DNA of 64,000 bases from Mycobacterium sp. 3519A (lineage in GTDB: Bacteria; Actinomycetota; Actinomycetes; Mycobacteriales; Mycobacteriaceae): positions 186,001-250,000 of the forward strand of contig NZ_OESG01000013.1 of assembly GCF_900240945.1 (NCBI RefSeq), given 5' to 3'. Both the position numbers and the translations under genes were made by a program. Numbering within the stretch: position 1 is the stretch's first letter; every line of letters starts with the position of its first letter. Positions 42,724 through 50,639 of the stretch are shown here, in pieces. Below the pieces are notes generated by a model that was not told the origin of the DNA, made no database searches, and saw only the letters and a list, made by a program, of their open reading frames with translations.

Positions 42724-43362
42724 TCACCGCTCGAAGTGCTGATAGTCCTTGGGATTTCGCCAGTAGCCGCCCCACTGCCACCCCCGGTCGGTGAACGCGC
42801 GCACGACGGCGTCTCCGCCGTGCAGGATGCCGGGGTCGGTGCGGTTGCGGTCGGTGTACGGCGCAGCGGTCTTTGGCTGTATCGCGCCGGCCCTGTCAAC
42901 CTCCGGATTCAGCAGCGGGTTCAAGTCGATGGCCCGACCGAACGCGTGCAACGACCAGTGGCCGGTGCCCGGGATGTCGCGGCAGTTGAACGCCGAGGTG
43001 TTGTTGTCTTCCATCGACAGTTCGTCGTCGGCGCCCGGGTACTGGTCGACGGTGCGGATCTTCGCAATCGGATAGCGCTGCCGCAGCAATTCGTCGAAGA
43101 TCGCGACGACGTCCGCCGCGAGGTCTGCGTTGACGATCAGCGTGCCGCGGTGCGTCTGCCTGTCAAACCCCAGATAGCCGACCTCGACCCGGCGCAGTTG
43201 TCGCGGGTCTATCGGGCATCCCGGCCGCCAACTCGGTCCGAGGTCGGCGACGGTGACCGGCTCGACGGTTGGCGACGGTGACGTCTCGACGGTCGGCGGT
43301 GCGGGCGTCGCGGCGGGAGGGGGTGGGGCGGAAGCGCACTGCACCACGGCGGCGCTGACCAC
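42724..43362 (-). CDS. M15-like D-alanyl-D-alanine carboxypeptidase/extensin-type peptidase
   Basis: A protein of about 212 residues from GTG 43362. Residues 30-60 are a Pro/Thr linker; the zinc-peptidase domain contains HWSLHAFGRAIDLNP (HxxxxxxD type) and ends with the DYQHFE motif that supplies the second His and Glu. DRGWQWGGYW is the usual penultimate segment. It would trim peptidoglycan peptides outside the membrane. The frame continues upstream for 27 codons encoding a hydrophobic stretch (PPLVAVISTLAVVSAAVV) before TAG, but without ATG, GTG or TTG, so the true start of the export signal is unclear. Confidence 0.8.
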   Translation of the reverse strand: MVSAAVVQCASAPPPPAATPAPPTVETSPSPTVEPVTVADLGPSWRPGCPIDPRQLRRVEVGYLGFDRQTHRGTLIVNADLAADVVAIFDELLRQRYPIAKIRTVDQYPGADDELSMEDNNTSAFNCRDIPGTGHWSLHAFGRAIDLNPLLNPEVDRAGAIQPKTAAPYTDRNRTDPGILHGGDAVVRAFTDRGWQWGGYWRNPKDYQHFER

Positions 43363-43443
43363 TGCCAGCGTCGAAATAACCGCTACCAGAGGCGGTTTCG
43401 TGCGACCTGCCGAGATACGGTCGACTTTACGCGCGAGCCGTGG

Positions 43444-43881
43444 CTACGGCGCGGGAACGCTACCGCAACCGACGCCGGGCACACAGCCGCTGGCGCCGCC
43501 GGGACCCGCAACACCACCGGGTCCCCCCGGGATGCTGCCTGCGGCACCCTCCGGCCCTGCCACCCCGCCGGGGCCGCCGGGAATGGTGCCTGCCGCGCCT
43601 TCAGGTCCAGCCGCACCGGCGGGTCCGCCGGGGATGGCGCCGTACGCGCCTTCGGGGCCTGCGACCCCGCCGGGGCCGCCGGGAACTGCGCCGTACGCGC
43701 CAGGCACTGCGGGTGCGGGCGCCGGCGCCGCACAGCCCGCTCCAGAGAGGTCATAGCATCCAGGCGGACCGCCGGCCGGGAAGCTGACGGGCGAGGCAAA
43801 GGCGCCGGGAGCCATGGCAATCGCGGCGGCCGCCGCACCAGTGAAAAGCACGGGAGACAGTTTCTTCAGATCGACCAGCAT
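43444..43881 (-). CDS. Secreted Gly/Pro-rich tandem-repeat protein
   Basis: A 145-residue exported protein from ATG 43881, with signal peptide VLFTGAAAAAIAMAPGAFA. The mature part begins with a Cys pair (PPGCYDLSGAGC) and then four 17-residue repeats of the form IPGGPGGVAGPEGAAGx (residues 66-133), ending GCVPGVGCGSVPAP. The repeats look collagen-like but lack strict Gly-X-Y periodicity. It may be a wall or surface protein; no family recognised. An upstream in-frame ATG at 44241 would cross the glycosyltransferase gene and is rejected. Confidence 0.72.
   Translation of the reverse strand: MLVDLKKLSPVLFTGAAAAAIAMAPGAFASPVSFPAGGPPGCYDLSGAGCAAPAPAPAVPGAYGAVPGGPGGVAGPEGAYGAIPGGPAGAAGPEGAAGTIPGGPGGVAGPEGAAGSIPGGPGGVAGPGGASGCVPGVGCGSVPAP
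43483..43686. repeat. Four tandem 51-bp repeats
   Basis: Exactly four 51-bp units (204 bp) encode the 17-residue GlyPro-rich repeats of the secreted protein. Units differ mainly at codon third positions and at residues 8 and 15-17. Such tracts can vary in copy number between strains. Confidence 0.8.
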
Positions 43882-43975
43882 GTCCGCGGAGGTACCACCG
43901 CGCAGGCACTTCGAAACTTCGGGATTTGCCGACCGCTTGACGGGGCAAAGACAGTAGGACGTCGAAGGAGGATGC

Positions 43976-45247
43976 GTGGGACGGTACCTGTTAGCGGCGA
44001 GCCCGATACCCGGGCACGTCATGCCGCTGCTCATGGTGGGTCGCGACCTTCGCGGGCGCGGACACGACGTCACCGTGCTCACCGGCGACGAGCACCACGC
44101 GGCCATCCGTGAGGCCGGACTGCAGCCGCTCGCCCTGCCGACGTCCGCGAAGCCGCTGCGCCCGCAGGTCGCGGACCGGCCGGTCCCCGAAGTGGTGAAC
44201 CGTTGGCTCAGCGGGCGCGCCGAGATCACGTCGGTGTTCATCGAGCCGCTCGCCGCCCAGTATCACGCGCTGCAAGACGTGTTGCGCACCGAGACGTTCG
44301 ATGCGGTGCTGTCCGACATCGGCTTCACCGGCGTGCTGCCGCTGCTGCTGGCCGACGGGCCGCGGCCGCCGGTGTTGGCATGTGGTGTCGGTCCGCTGAC
44401 CATCTCGAGCGTGAGCACGCCGCCGTTCGGGGCCGCGTGGCGGCCCAAGCCGGGGCGCGGCTACCGGCCGATGACGTGGGTGGTGCACAACGGGCTGATG
44501 GCCGACATCCAGCGTCGCCTCGACAAGACGCTGTCCCAACTGGGTGTCCGCCGCTGCCCGGTGTTCCTCACGGATTGGCCCGCCCTGGCCGACCGGCTGC
44601 TGCAGTTCACCATCCCCGCCTTGGAATATCCGCGGGAGGATCTGCCCGCCAACGTCACCTTCACCGGCCCGGTCGTCACCGACACGCCGCCACGCAACCG
44701 GTGGGCACACGCATCGGGAGCGCGCGCCGTCGTCCACGTCACGCAGGGCACGTGGGACAACCAGAACCTCGACGACCTGCTGCTGCCCACCCTGCACGGC
44801 CTCGCCGATCGCGACGATCTGCATGTCGTGGCGACCACCGGCCGGCCCGTCGATCATGAACTGGGACAACGGGTTCCGGACAACGCGTACGTCACGGACT
44901 TCCTGCCGTACCGCGATTTGTTACCGACGGTGGACGTCATGGTCACCAACGGCGGCTACGGCGGCGTCCACTACGCGCTGCTGCACGGGATCCCGTTGGT
45001 GGTCGCTGGCGGTACCGCGGACAAGCCGGAGATCGCCGCGCGGGTGGCCCACGCCGGCGTCGGCGTCGACCTCGGGACGACGCGTCCCACCCCCGCTGCC
45101 GTCGCCGCCGCCGTACAGCACGTGCTGACCACGCCGGAGTACCGCGAGACGGCCCGCCGACTGGGTCGGGAAATGCTGCAGCACAACGCATTCGACAACA
45201 TCGCCGCAACGCTAGGCGAGCTGGAGTGCTCGGCTAGTTCGCCGTGA
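43976..45247 (+). CDS. GT1-family glycosyltransferase
   Basis: A 423-residue GT-B enzyme starting at GTG. N-terminal acceptor domain: LLAASPIPGHVMPLLMVGRDLRGRGHDVTVLTG. The C-terminal donor site shows VHVTQGTWDNQNLDDLL, DFLPYRDLLPTVDVMVTNGGYGGVHYALLHGIPLVV and GGTADKPEIAARVAHAGVG, the usual UDP/NDP-sugar signature. It is related to macrolide and sterol glycosyltransferases. Acceptor and sugar are unknown; mycobacterial homologues often modify lipids or detoxify xenobiotics. Its end overlaps the convergent B12-binding gene by 14 nt. Confidence 0.88.
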   Translation: MGRYLLAASPIPGHVMPLLMVGRDLRGRGHDVTVLTGDEHHAAIREAGLQPLALPTSAKPLRPQVADRPVPEVVNRWLSGRAEITSVFIEPLAAQYHALQDVLRTETFDAVLSDIGFTGVLPLLLADGPRPPVLACGVGPLTISSVSTPPFGAAWRPKPGRGYRPMTWVVHNGLMADIQRRLDKTLSQLGVRRCPVFLTDWPALADRLLQFTIPALEYPREDLPANVTFTGPVVTDTPPRNRWAHASGARAVVHVTQGTWDNQNLDDLLLPTLHGLADRDDLHVVATTGRPVDHELGQRVPDNAYVTDFLPYRDLLPTVDVMVTNGGYGGVHYALLHGIPLVVAGGTADKPEIAARVAHAGVGVDLGTTRPTPAAVAAAVQHVLTTPEYRETARRLGREMLQHNAFDNIAATLGELECSASSP

Positions 45248-46241
45248 AATGAGCCCGGACCAGCGCGACGGCCAGCGGATAGTCGATCAGTGCCGCGGCG
45301 AGCACACCGCTCAAGTCCTCGACCGCCGAGCGTGCGTCCACACCGCGACTGGTGAGCAGTTCGGCCAGCCAGGCCGCCGTCTCCGCCACCGTCCGCGGAT
45401 CGTCGGTGAGCAGTGCGGCCATCACCGCGTGCAGCATGTGCGGTACCGCGTCACGCGCCACCGCCCGCACAGAGTCAGCGTCGGCGCCTGCGGTCACCGA
45501 CCAACCGCGGCGGACCTGGTCGACCAGGCGCAAGTGGTCGCCCTCCATTGCGGCGAGCTCCTGGACCGGCGCTGCGGGCAGTGGCTCCACCGCAGGCACC
45601 ACGACCGGCAGCGCGGCGGCGGCCTCGACGGCGCCCTTGGCGTCGCGTGCCCACGCGGTGGCGCCGAGCGCCTTGGCGCGCACGTCGTCGTCGCCGAACG
45701 CCGCACCGCCCACCACCGCGGGCACCCCCGCCGTCGTACTCGCCTCGATGAACCGCCGGGTGGTGGGCAACGCGCCGAGCACCGAACAGCTCACGGCCAC
45801 CGCGTCCGGGCCGATGTCCTGGATGTACTGGCTGAACCGAAGCGGAGACGTCGCGGGCCCGAGTGGCACGGTCTGCCAACCGTCGGCGCGCAGCGCGCAG
45901 TCGATGATCGCGGCGGGCAGCCAATGCCATTCCTTCTCGGCGCACGTGACCAGCATCTGCCCGCGGGTGACTGGTGTCTCGGCGATGCGCCGCGCGACCA
46001 CTTCCGTCGCGGCGATCCCCATCGCGGTGGCGGCGTGTTCCTGCGCCACCGACCATTCGCCGCGCTGCCATCGCCGGCCGATGTTGCGCTGGGCCGCCGC
46101 GACCACGTCGATCAGGATGTCGAGCGGTGCGGTTCCGCTGCCGAGCAGATGGTCGACCAGCGCGACGATCTTCGACCGGTCCCCGTCGGCGAGGGCCTGG
46201 TCGTAGCGCCGCAGCGCGGATGACTGGTCTACTTCGAGCAT
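45234..46241 (-). CDS. CarH-like cobalamin-binding protein without DNA-binding domain
   Basis: A 335-residue protein. Residues 1-90 form a four-helix module with W58-x9-E68-H69 (RRWQRGEWSVAQEH), the Wx9EH motif that caps adenosylcobalamin in CarH-type photoreceptors. Residues 91-210 are the B12 Rossmann domain, with E104-W-H106 (EKEWHWLP) as the lower-ligand motif; CarH has ExHxxG, here the final Gly is Pro. Residues 220-335 are a helical domain unlike MerR, replacing the N-terminal HTH of CarH. It overlaps the upstream GAF-SpoIIE phosphatase gene by 13 nt, implying a signalling pair. Light or cobalamin sensing is inferred. Confidence 0.8.
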   Translation of the reverse strand: MLEVDQSSALRRYDQALADGDRSKIVALVDHLLGSGTAPLDILIDVVAAAQRNIGRRWQRGEWSVAQEHAATAMGIAATEVVARRIAETPVTRGQMLVTCAEKEWHWLPAAIIDCALRADGWQTVPLGPATSPLRFSQYIQDIGPDAVAVSCSVLGALPTTRRFIEASTTAGVPAVVGGAAFGDDDVRAKALGATAWARDAKGAVEAAAALPVVVPAVEPLPAAPVQELAAMEGDHLRLVDQVRRGWSVTAGADADSVRAVARDAVPHMLHAVMAALLTDDPRTVAETAAWLAELLTSRGVDARSAVEDLSGVLAAALIDYPLAVALVRAHFTAN

Positions 46242-47506
46242 GTGACGGCCAGCAGCGCCATGTCGTCATGCGGGCGCCCGTCCAGGTACTCCATGACGTC
46301 ACGCTCCACCGCCTCGCAGACGACTTCAGGTGCGGCGCCGGCGTATGCGGGGAGCAGGGAATGCAGTCGCTCCATTCCGTACTGGCCGGAGTCACCGCGG
46401 GCTTCGTCGACCCCGTCGGTGAACATCAGCATGGTGTCGCCGCGCTCGAGACGTAACGACGCGGCGCCGTAACGCATATCGGCGACCAGGCCGACGGCCA
46501 TCCCGTACACGTCGACCTGGTCGACACGACCGTCGGCGCGTATCACCAACGGTGCGGGATGCCCTGCCGTGGCCAGGTCGACGTCGACGTGTGTGCCGTC
46601 GGGGTGCGGGCGCAGCCGGGCGCACAGCACCGTGACGAACTGGGCCGAATTCGATTGGTGCAGAACGTTGTTCAACGCGCTGAGGACGGTGGGCGGATGA
46701 CGGTCGAAGTGCGCGGCGGTCCGGATGCTCTGCCGGGCCTGACCGGTCACCGCGGCGGCCTCCACGCCCTTGCCGCACACGTCGCCGAGCGCGACCAGCC
46801 AGTCGCCACCCTGACCGGTGACATCGTAGAAGTCACCGCCGACGTCGAGATGCTCAGCCGCAGGGCGGTAACGGGCGGCCAACCGCAATCCGGCGACCTG
46901 CGGAAGTTCGGGTGGCCGCAGATGCTGCTGCAGTACCGAAGCCACCCTGGCCGTCTCGTCGTACATCCGCGCCGAATCCAGTGCCATCGACGCGCGCGCG
47001 GCAATGCGTTGGGCGAATGCGACATCGTCGGCGCTGAATCCGGCGTTGGCCCGGCGCAGCATCACCAGCGCGCCGAACGTCGTACCGCGGGCGGTCAGCC
47101 CGAACCCCAGCGCCTCGGCAGGCACCAGCGCCTCGGCCGAACCGCGGAACGGTTCGACCGGTACCAGGCCGGACAACTCGCTGCCCTCGATCTGCTCGGT
47201 CTGTCCGGTGCGCAGGATGCGGCTCAGCGGCAGCCCCTCGAGCCTGGCCCGCGCGACCACGACACCACCGGGTTCGGCGTCACCCAACATCACCAGTTCA
47301 CCGCTGCGACTGTCGGGAACGATCACCATCGCCCAGTCGGCGAGCCGTGGTTGAACCAGCCCGATCAGTTTGAGCGCGCTGCGGCGCAAGTTGAGGCAAC
47401 CGCCCAACTCAACGGCGATCTCTTCGGCGAGTTGTTCGCGATCTTTGACAGATGGACGCACCTGGACCTGCAGCTCTGGGGTCACTGGGGTGGGCAATAA
47501 CGACAC
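46229..47506 (-). CDS. GAF-domain SpoIIE-type PP2C phosphatase
   Basis: A 425-residue protein from GTG 47506; longer starts lack support. The N-terminus (residues 20-190) contains a GAF sensor with GTTFGALVMLRRANAGFSADDVAFAQRIA. The phosphatase domain follows: ARYRPAAEHLDVGGDFYDV, ALGDVCGKGVEAA, LATAGHPAPLVIRADG, MLMFTDGVDEARG and DDMALLAV supply the metal-binding Asp residues. Such enzymes dephosphorylate anti-anti-sigma factors to switch sigma factors on. It is translationally coupled to the B12-binding protein gene, whose product is the likely partner. Confidence 0.92.
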   Translation of the reverse strand: MSLLPTPVTPELQVQVRPSVKDREQLAEEIAVELGGCLNLRRSALKLIGLVQPRLADWAMVIVPDSRSGELVMLGDAEPGGVVVARARLEGLPLSRILRTGQTEQIEGSELSGLVPVEPFRGSAEALVPAEALGFGLTARGTTFGALVMLRRANAGFSADDVAFAQRIAARASMALDSARMYDETARVASVLQQHLRPPELPQVAGLRLAARYRPAAEHLDVGGDFYDVTGQGGDWLVALGDVCGKGVEAAAVTGQARQSIRTAAHFDRHPPTVLSALNNVLHQSNSAQFVTVLCARLRPHPDGTHVDVDLATAGHPAPLVIRADGRVDQVDVYGMAVGLVADMRYGAASLRLERGDTMLMFTDGVDEARGDSGQYGMERLHSLLPAYAGAAPEVVCEAVERDVMEYLDGRPHDDMALLAVTCSK

Positions 47507-47732
47507 AAATATCCGACCTTCTCCCCAACGGGGTTCCGAATGCGATGCGGGCAACGACGGCCCGCGGACACCGGTACGAGAAGGCTGGCATCTCAACCTC
47601 GCCGTCCACCCTACCCAGTCACCCCCGAGTGCGTGCGACGGCGGGAAAAATCGGATGCATCGATTGTGCATCAAATGGCGGATTGCGGGGTAAACACCGA
47701 CACCCGACCTCACCCGTAGAAGGAGTTTCCAG

Positions 47733-48554
47733 ATGTTCCGCACTCTGCCCGTTCGCACCTATTTGCTGGCCGGTGTCTCGGTAGTCGGCGCTGGCGTGCT
47801 TGCAGCCAGCCCCGCCGCGCCGCCGGCACCGCTGCAGGCCTCCGTCGCCCCGGCCGCTGCGGGTGCCGCCCCGGCGCCGGTGGTGCCGCCTGCGCCGGTC
47901 GCCCCGCCGCCCGCGGAGATCAACGCAGTGGCCGCCGCGGTTCCTGAGCCGGTTGCCGCTGCCCCGAACCCGGGCCTCCAGTTGAGCCTGCTGACGGGCA
48001 CACCGAACCTCGGTGCGGGCAACGTCGGCAACTTCAACACGGGCCTGAACAACCGCGGCGCCGCCAACACCGGTGCGGCCAACGTGGGCAACTTCAACAT
48101 CGGCGCCGCCAACACCGGCGACTTCAACATCGGTGTGGCCAACGACGGCGACTTCAACGTCGGCATCCGCAACCGCGGCAACTACAACGTCGGCGCGCTC
48201 AACGACGGGGTGCGCAACTTCGGCGTCGCCAACAGGGGCACGTTGAACTTCGGTATCGGCAACACCGGGACAGGCAACATCGGCTTCTTCAACACCGGCA
48301 ACTACACCATCGGCGCGTTCAATATCGGCTTGCGCTACGCCAACTCGCCGACTGCGCCGGCCACCACCCTCAAGGAACCCGCGACCACCACTCTCAAGGA
48401 GACCACGACGCAGCGCGTGAGCACGACCTCCGGGAACAAGGCGACTCCTGCCACCGCGGCGAGCGATGACGACAAGCCGGTCGTCAAGAAACCGAAGGAC
48501 CGTGTGCAGAAGAAGCAGGCAGACACCAAATCCGCTGACTCCAAAGACAAATGA
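47733..48554 (+). CDS. Exported protein with MPTR-like pentapeptide repeats
   Basis: A 273-residue protein with a hydrophobic N-terminal export segment (LLAGVSVVGAGVLAAS), a Pro/Ala-rich linker (residues 25-80), then about 115 residues of NxGxxN repeats (NVGNFNTGLNNRGAANTG, NIGAANTGDFNIGVANDG and so on) like the MPTR tract of PPE proteins, but with no PPE or PE domain. A Thr-rich then Lys/Asp-rich tail (KKPKDRVQKK) ends it. The stop overlaps the ATG of an MFS exporter by 4 nt. The repeats probably form a beta-helix. Function unknown. Confidence 0.82.
   Translation: MFRTLPVRTYLLAGVSVVGAGVLAASPAAPPAPLQASVAPAAAGAAPAPVVPPAPVAPPPAEINAVAAAVPEPVAAAPNPGLQLSLLTGTPNLGAGNVGNFNTGLNNRGAANTGAANVGNFNIGAANTGDFNIGVANDGDFNVGIRNRGNYNVGALNDGVRNFGVANRGTLNFGIGNTGTGNIGFFNTGNYTIGAFNIGLRYANSPTAPATTLKEPATTTLKETTTQRVSTTSGNKATPATAASDDDKPVVKKPKDRVQKKQADTKSADSKDK
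48003..48340. repeat. Pentapeptide (NxGxx) repeat tract
   Basis: Coding repeats of about 15 nt with the pattern AAC-x-GGC-x-x, running for roughly 115 codons within the exported protein. The units are degenerate at the variable positions but keep Asn and Gly spacing. This tract is recombination-prone in relatives. Confidence 0.75.
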
Positions 48555-50191
48555 GTGCACAACGCCGCGCAGCCACGCTGGTAGCGGGCTGCGCAGGCGT
48601 GGCGTTGGTGGTCGGGTCGATGGTCGCGTTCAACACCGCGCTCGGCGACATCGCCCGCGCCACCTCGGCATCGCAGACCCAGTTGACGTGGATCGTCGAC
48701 GGGTACACCGTTGCCCTGGCGTGCCTGCTGCTCCCGGCCGGCGCGATCGGCGACCGGTACGGCAGGCGTTCGGCGCTGCTGGCCGGGCTCGTCGTGTTCG
48801 CGGTCGCATCGGTGGCGCCGGCGCTCAATGACAGCCCGGAGGCGATCGTGCTCTGGCGCATCGTTGCAGGCGCTGGCGCGGCGTTCGTGATGCCTGCCAC
48901 GCTGGCGTTGATGGCGCAGGCCTATCCGCACAGTCAGCGCGCCAGGATCGTCGGGCTGTGGGCCGGGGTGGCCGGCTGTGCGGGTGTGGCCGGCATGTTG
49001 GGTTCGGCTGTGCTGCTACAGTTTTCGGACTGGCGTGCCATCTGCTGGGCGCTCGGCGGTGCAGCGGTGGCCGTCGCGGCGACGGCGTGCGTGGTGCCTG
49101 CGTCGGTGGCCCCCGACGCGCCGCGGATCGACTGGGTGGGCGCGGTGCTGATCGCGGCCGCGATCGCGGTGGTCGTGCTGACGCTGCTCGACGCGCCGCG
49201 ACGGGGGTGGGATCATCCGCTGACCCTGGCGGGGTTGGCCGCCGCGGTCGGCCTCGGCTGGCTGTTCGTCGTCGTCGAGCGGAGACGGTCCCGGCCGCTG
49301 TTGGACGTCACGGTGTTCGCCGATGCGCGGTTCGCGGCGTCGGTCGCGACCGTCGTGGTGATGTTCGCCGCGACGTTCGGCTTCTTCTATCTGGCAATGC
49401 AATACGCCCAGCTGATCCTCGGCTACTCCGCGTTGACGGCGGCGTTCGCGTTCGCGCCGTTCGCGCTGCCGGTGGTGGTGCTCTCGGCGCTGTCGTTCCG
49501 CTTCGCGCCGCGGCTGGGTCTGCGGACCGTCCTCGGCGCCGGCCTCGGCTTGATCGCCGTCGGATTCGCCAGCATGACGCTGCTGCAACAGGATTCGCCG
49601 TATGCGCTGTTGGCGTCGACGGTGCTGGTGATCGGCTCTGGCATCGGGCTGTGCACCGCATCGGCGACGTCGGCGATCATGTCGTCGGTGCGCGACGAGC
49701 GCCAAGGGCTGGGCTCGGCGATCAACGACGTGGCCCGCGAGGTCGGCGCCGCGATCGGTATCGCGATCGCGGGTTCGGTGCTCGCCGAACGCTACACCGA
49801 CACCGTCACGTCGCGACTGCAACCGCTTCCCGAGATGCTGCGCGCGTCACCGGGTCAGGCCCTGCAGATGGCCGACGCCATGGGCGCCAGGGGCGACTGG
49901 ATCCGCGAAGCCGCCGTCGACGCCTTCGTGACGGCCACCCACGCGGCCGCGCTGGTGTTGGCCCTCATCGCCGGTGGCGCCGCGGCGTGGGTCGCATGGC
50001 GTGCACCGGGATTGCGAACGAAAGGTATCTGCAGTGTTGAACAAGATCATCAAAACGCTTGGCCAGCTGGGCTCAGTGGTGGGCATCCGCACCGTCGAGG
50101 AGCCGGGACACAGGTGCGAACCGCTGACGAAGCACGTCCAGATCCGGCATTACGGCCCGCGGGTGGCGGCGGAAACCACCGTCGGCCGTGA
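48551..50191 (+). CDS. MFS transporter, DHA2 (14-TM) type
   Basis: A DHA2-family drug/proton antiporter. SMVAFNTALGDIARA, WIVDGYTVALACLLLPAGAIGDRYGRR (motif A region) and GAGAAFVMPATLALMAQAYP are the usual landmarks, with 14 predicted helices ending at VLALIAGGAAAWVAWRAPG (about residue 492). The frame then continues 54 more codons of low-hydrophobicity sequence overlapping the SOUL gene by 158 nt, so the natural stop may have been lost, or a base error hides it. The start overlaps the pentapeptide-repeat gene. Substrate unknown. Confidence 0.85.
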   Translation: MSAQRRAATLVAGCAGVALVVGSMVAFNTALGDIARATSASQTQLTWIVDGYTVALACLLLPAGAIGDRYGRRSALLAGLVVFAVASVAPALNDSPEAIVLWRIVAGAGAAFVMPATLALMAQAYPHSQRARIVGLWAGVAGCAGVAGMLGSAVLLQFSDWRAICWALGGAAVAVAATACVVPASVAPDAPRIDWVGAVLIAAAIAVVVLTLLDAPRRGWDHPLTLAGLAAAVGLGWLFVVVERRRSRPLLDVTVFADARFAASVATVVVMFAATFGFFYLAMQYAQLILGYSALTAAFAFAPFALPVVVLSALSFRFAPRLGLRTVLGAGLGLIAVGFASMTLLQQDSPYALLASTVLVIGSGIGLCTASATSAIMSSVRDERQGLGSAINDVAREVGAAIGIAIAGSVLAERYTDTVTSRLQPLPEMLRASPGQALQMADAMGARGDWIREAAVDAFVTATHAAALVLALIAGGAAAWVAWRAPGLRTKGICSVEQDHQNAWPAGLSGGHPHRRGAGTQVRTADEARPDPALRPAGGGGNHRRP

Positions 50192-50609
50192 CGAGATGTC
50201 GGCGCGCCACGAGGGCTTTCGCCGATTGGCCGGCTACATCTTCGGCCGCAACCACGGTGGTGACCGGATCGCGATGAGCGCACCGGTGGGCACCGCGCCG
50301 GCGGAACCCGGGTGGGTGATCCGGTTCTACATGCCTGCCGGACGGACGCTGGAATCGCTGCCGATGCCCCACGACGACCGTGTCCGGCTGGTCTCGGTGC
50401 CCGCCGAATCGGTTGCGGTGCTTCGCTTTACCGGCACCGCGACACCTGAGGCGGTCAGGGCGCACACCGCGGCGCTGCGTCGCGTATTACAGGCGTACGG
50501 TTTCGAGACGGTGGGCTCGCCGGTCACGTGGCTGTACGACCCGCCGTGGACCGTCCCGTGGCTTCGTCGCAACGAGGTCGCCGTCGGCATAACTCCGGTT
50601 CGGGTTTGA
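50034..50609 (+). CDS. SOUL heme-binding family protein
   Basis: A 191-residue protein of the SOUL/HBP family from GTG 50034 (AAAGG upstream). The core shows HVQIRHYGPRVAAETTVG, EGFRRLAGYIFGRN, RIAMSAPVG, WVIRFYMPAG and the typical end TWLYDPPWTVPWLRRNEVAV. Members bind heme or porphyrins loosely; the biological role in bacteria is unclear. An in-frame ATG at 49974 lies inside the MFS gene. It overlaps the MFS frame and is followed 30 bp later by the acyltransferase gene. Confidence 0.85.
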   Translation: MLNKIIKTLGQLGSVVGIRTVEEPGHRCEPLTKHVQIRHYGPRVAAETTVGRDEMSARHEGFRRLAGYIFGRNHGGDRIAMSAPVGTAPAEPGWVIRFYMPAGRTLESLPMPHDDRVRLVSVPAESVAVLRFTGTATPEAVRAHTAALRRVLQAYGFETVGSPVTWLYDPPWTVPWLRRNEVAVGITPVRV

Positions 50610-50639
50610 CGCGACTGTCAACCCGGGTACGGGTGGGAA

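Noticed and set aside
43483..43686. CRISPR-like array
   Set aside because: The 51-bp units are contiguous, in-frame coding repeats without spacers; no cas genes are present.
43253..43756. Plus-strand Pro/Gly-rich frame
   Set aside because: It is the complement of the minus-strand secreted repeat protein, which has a signal peptide.
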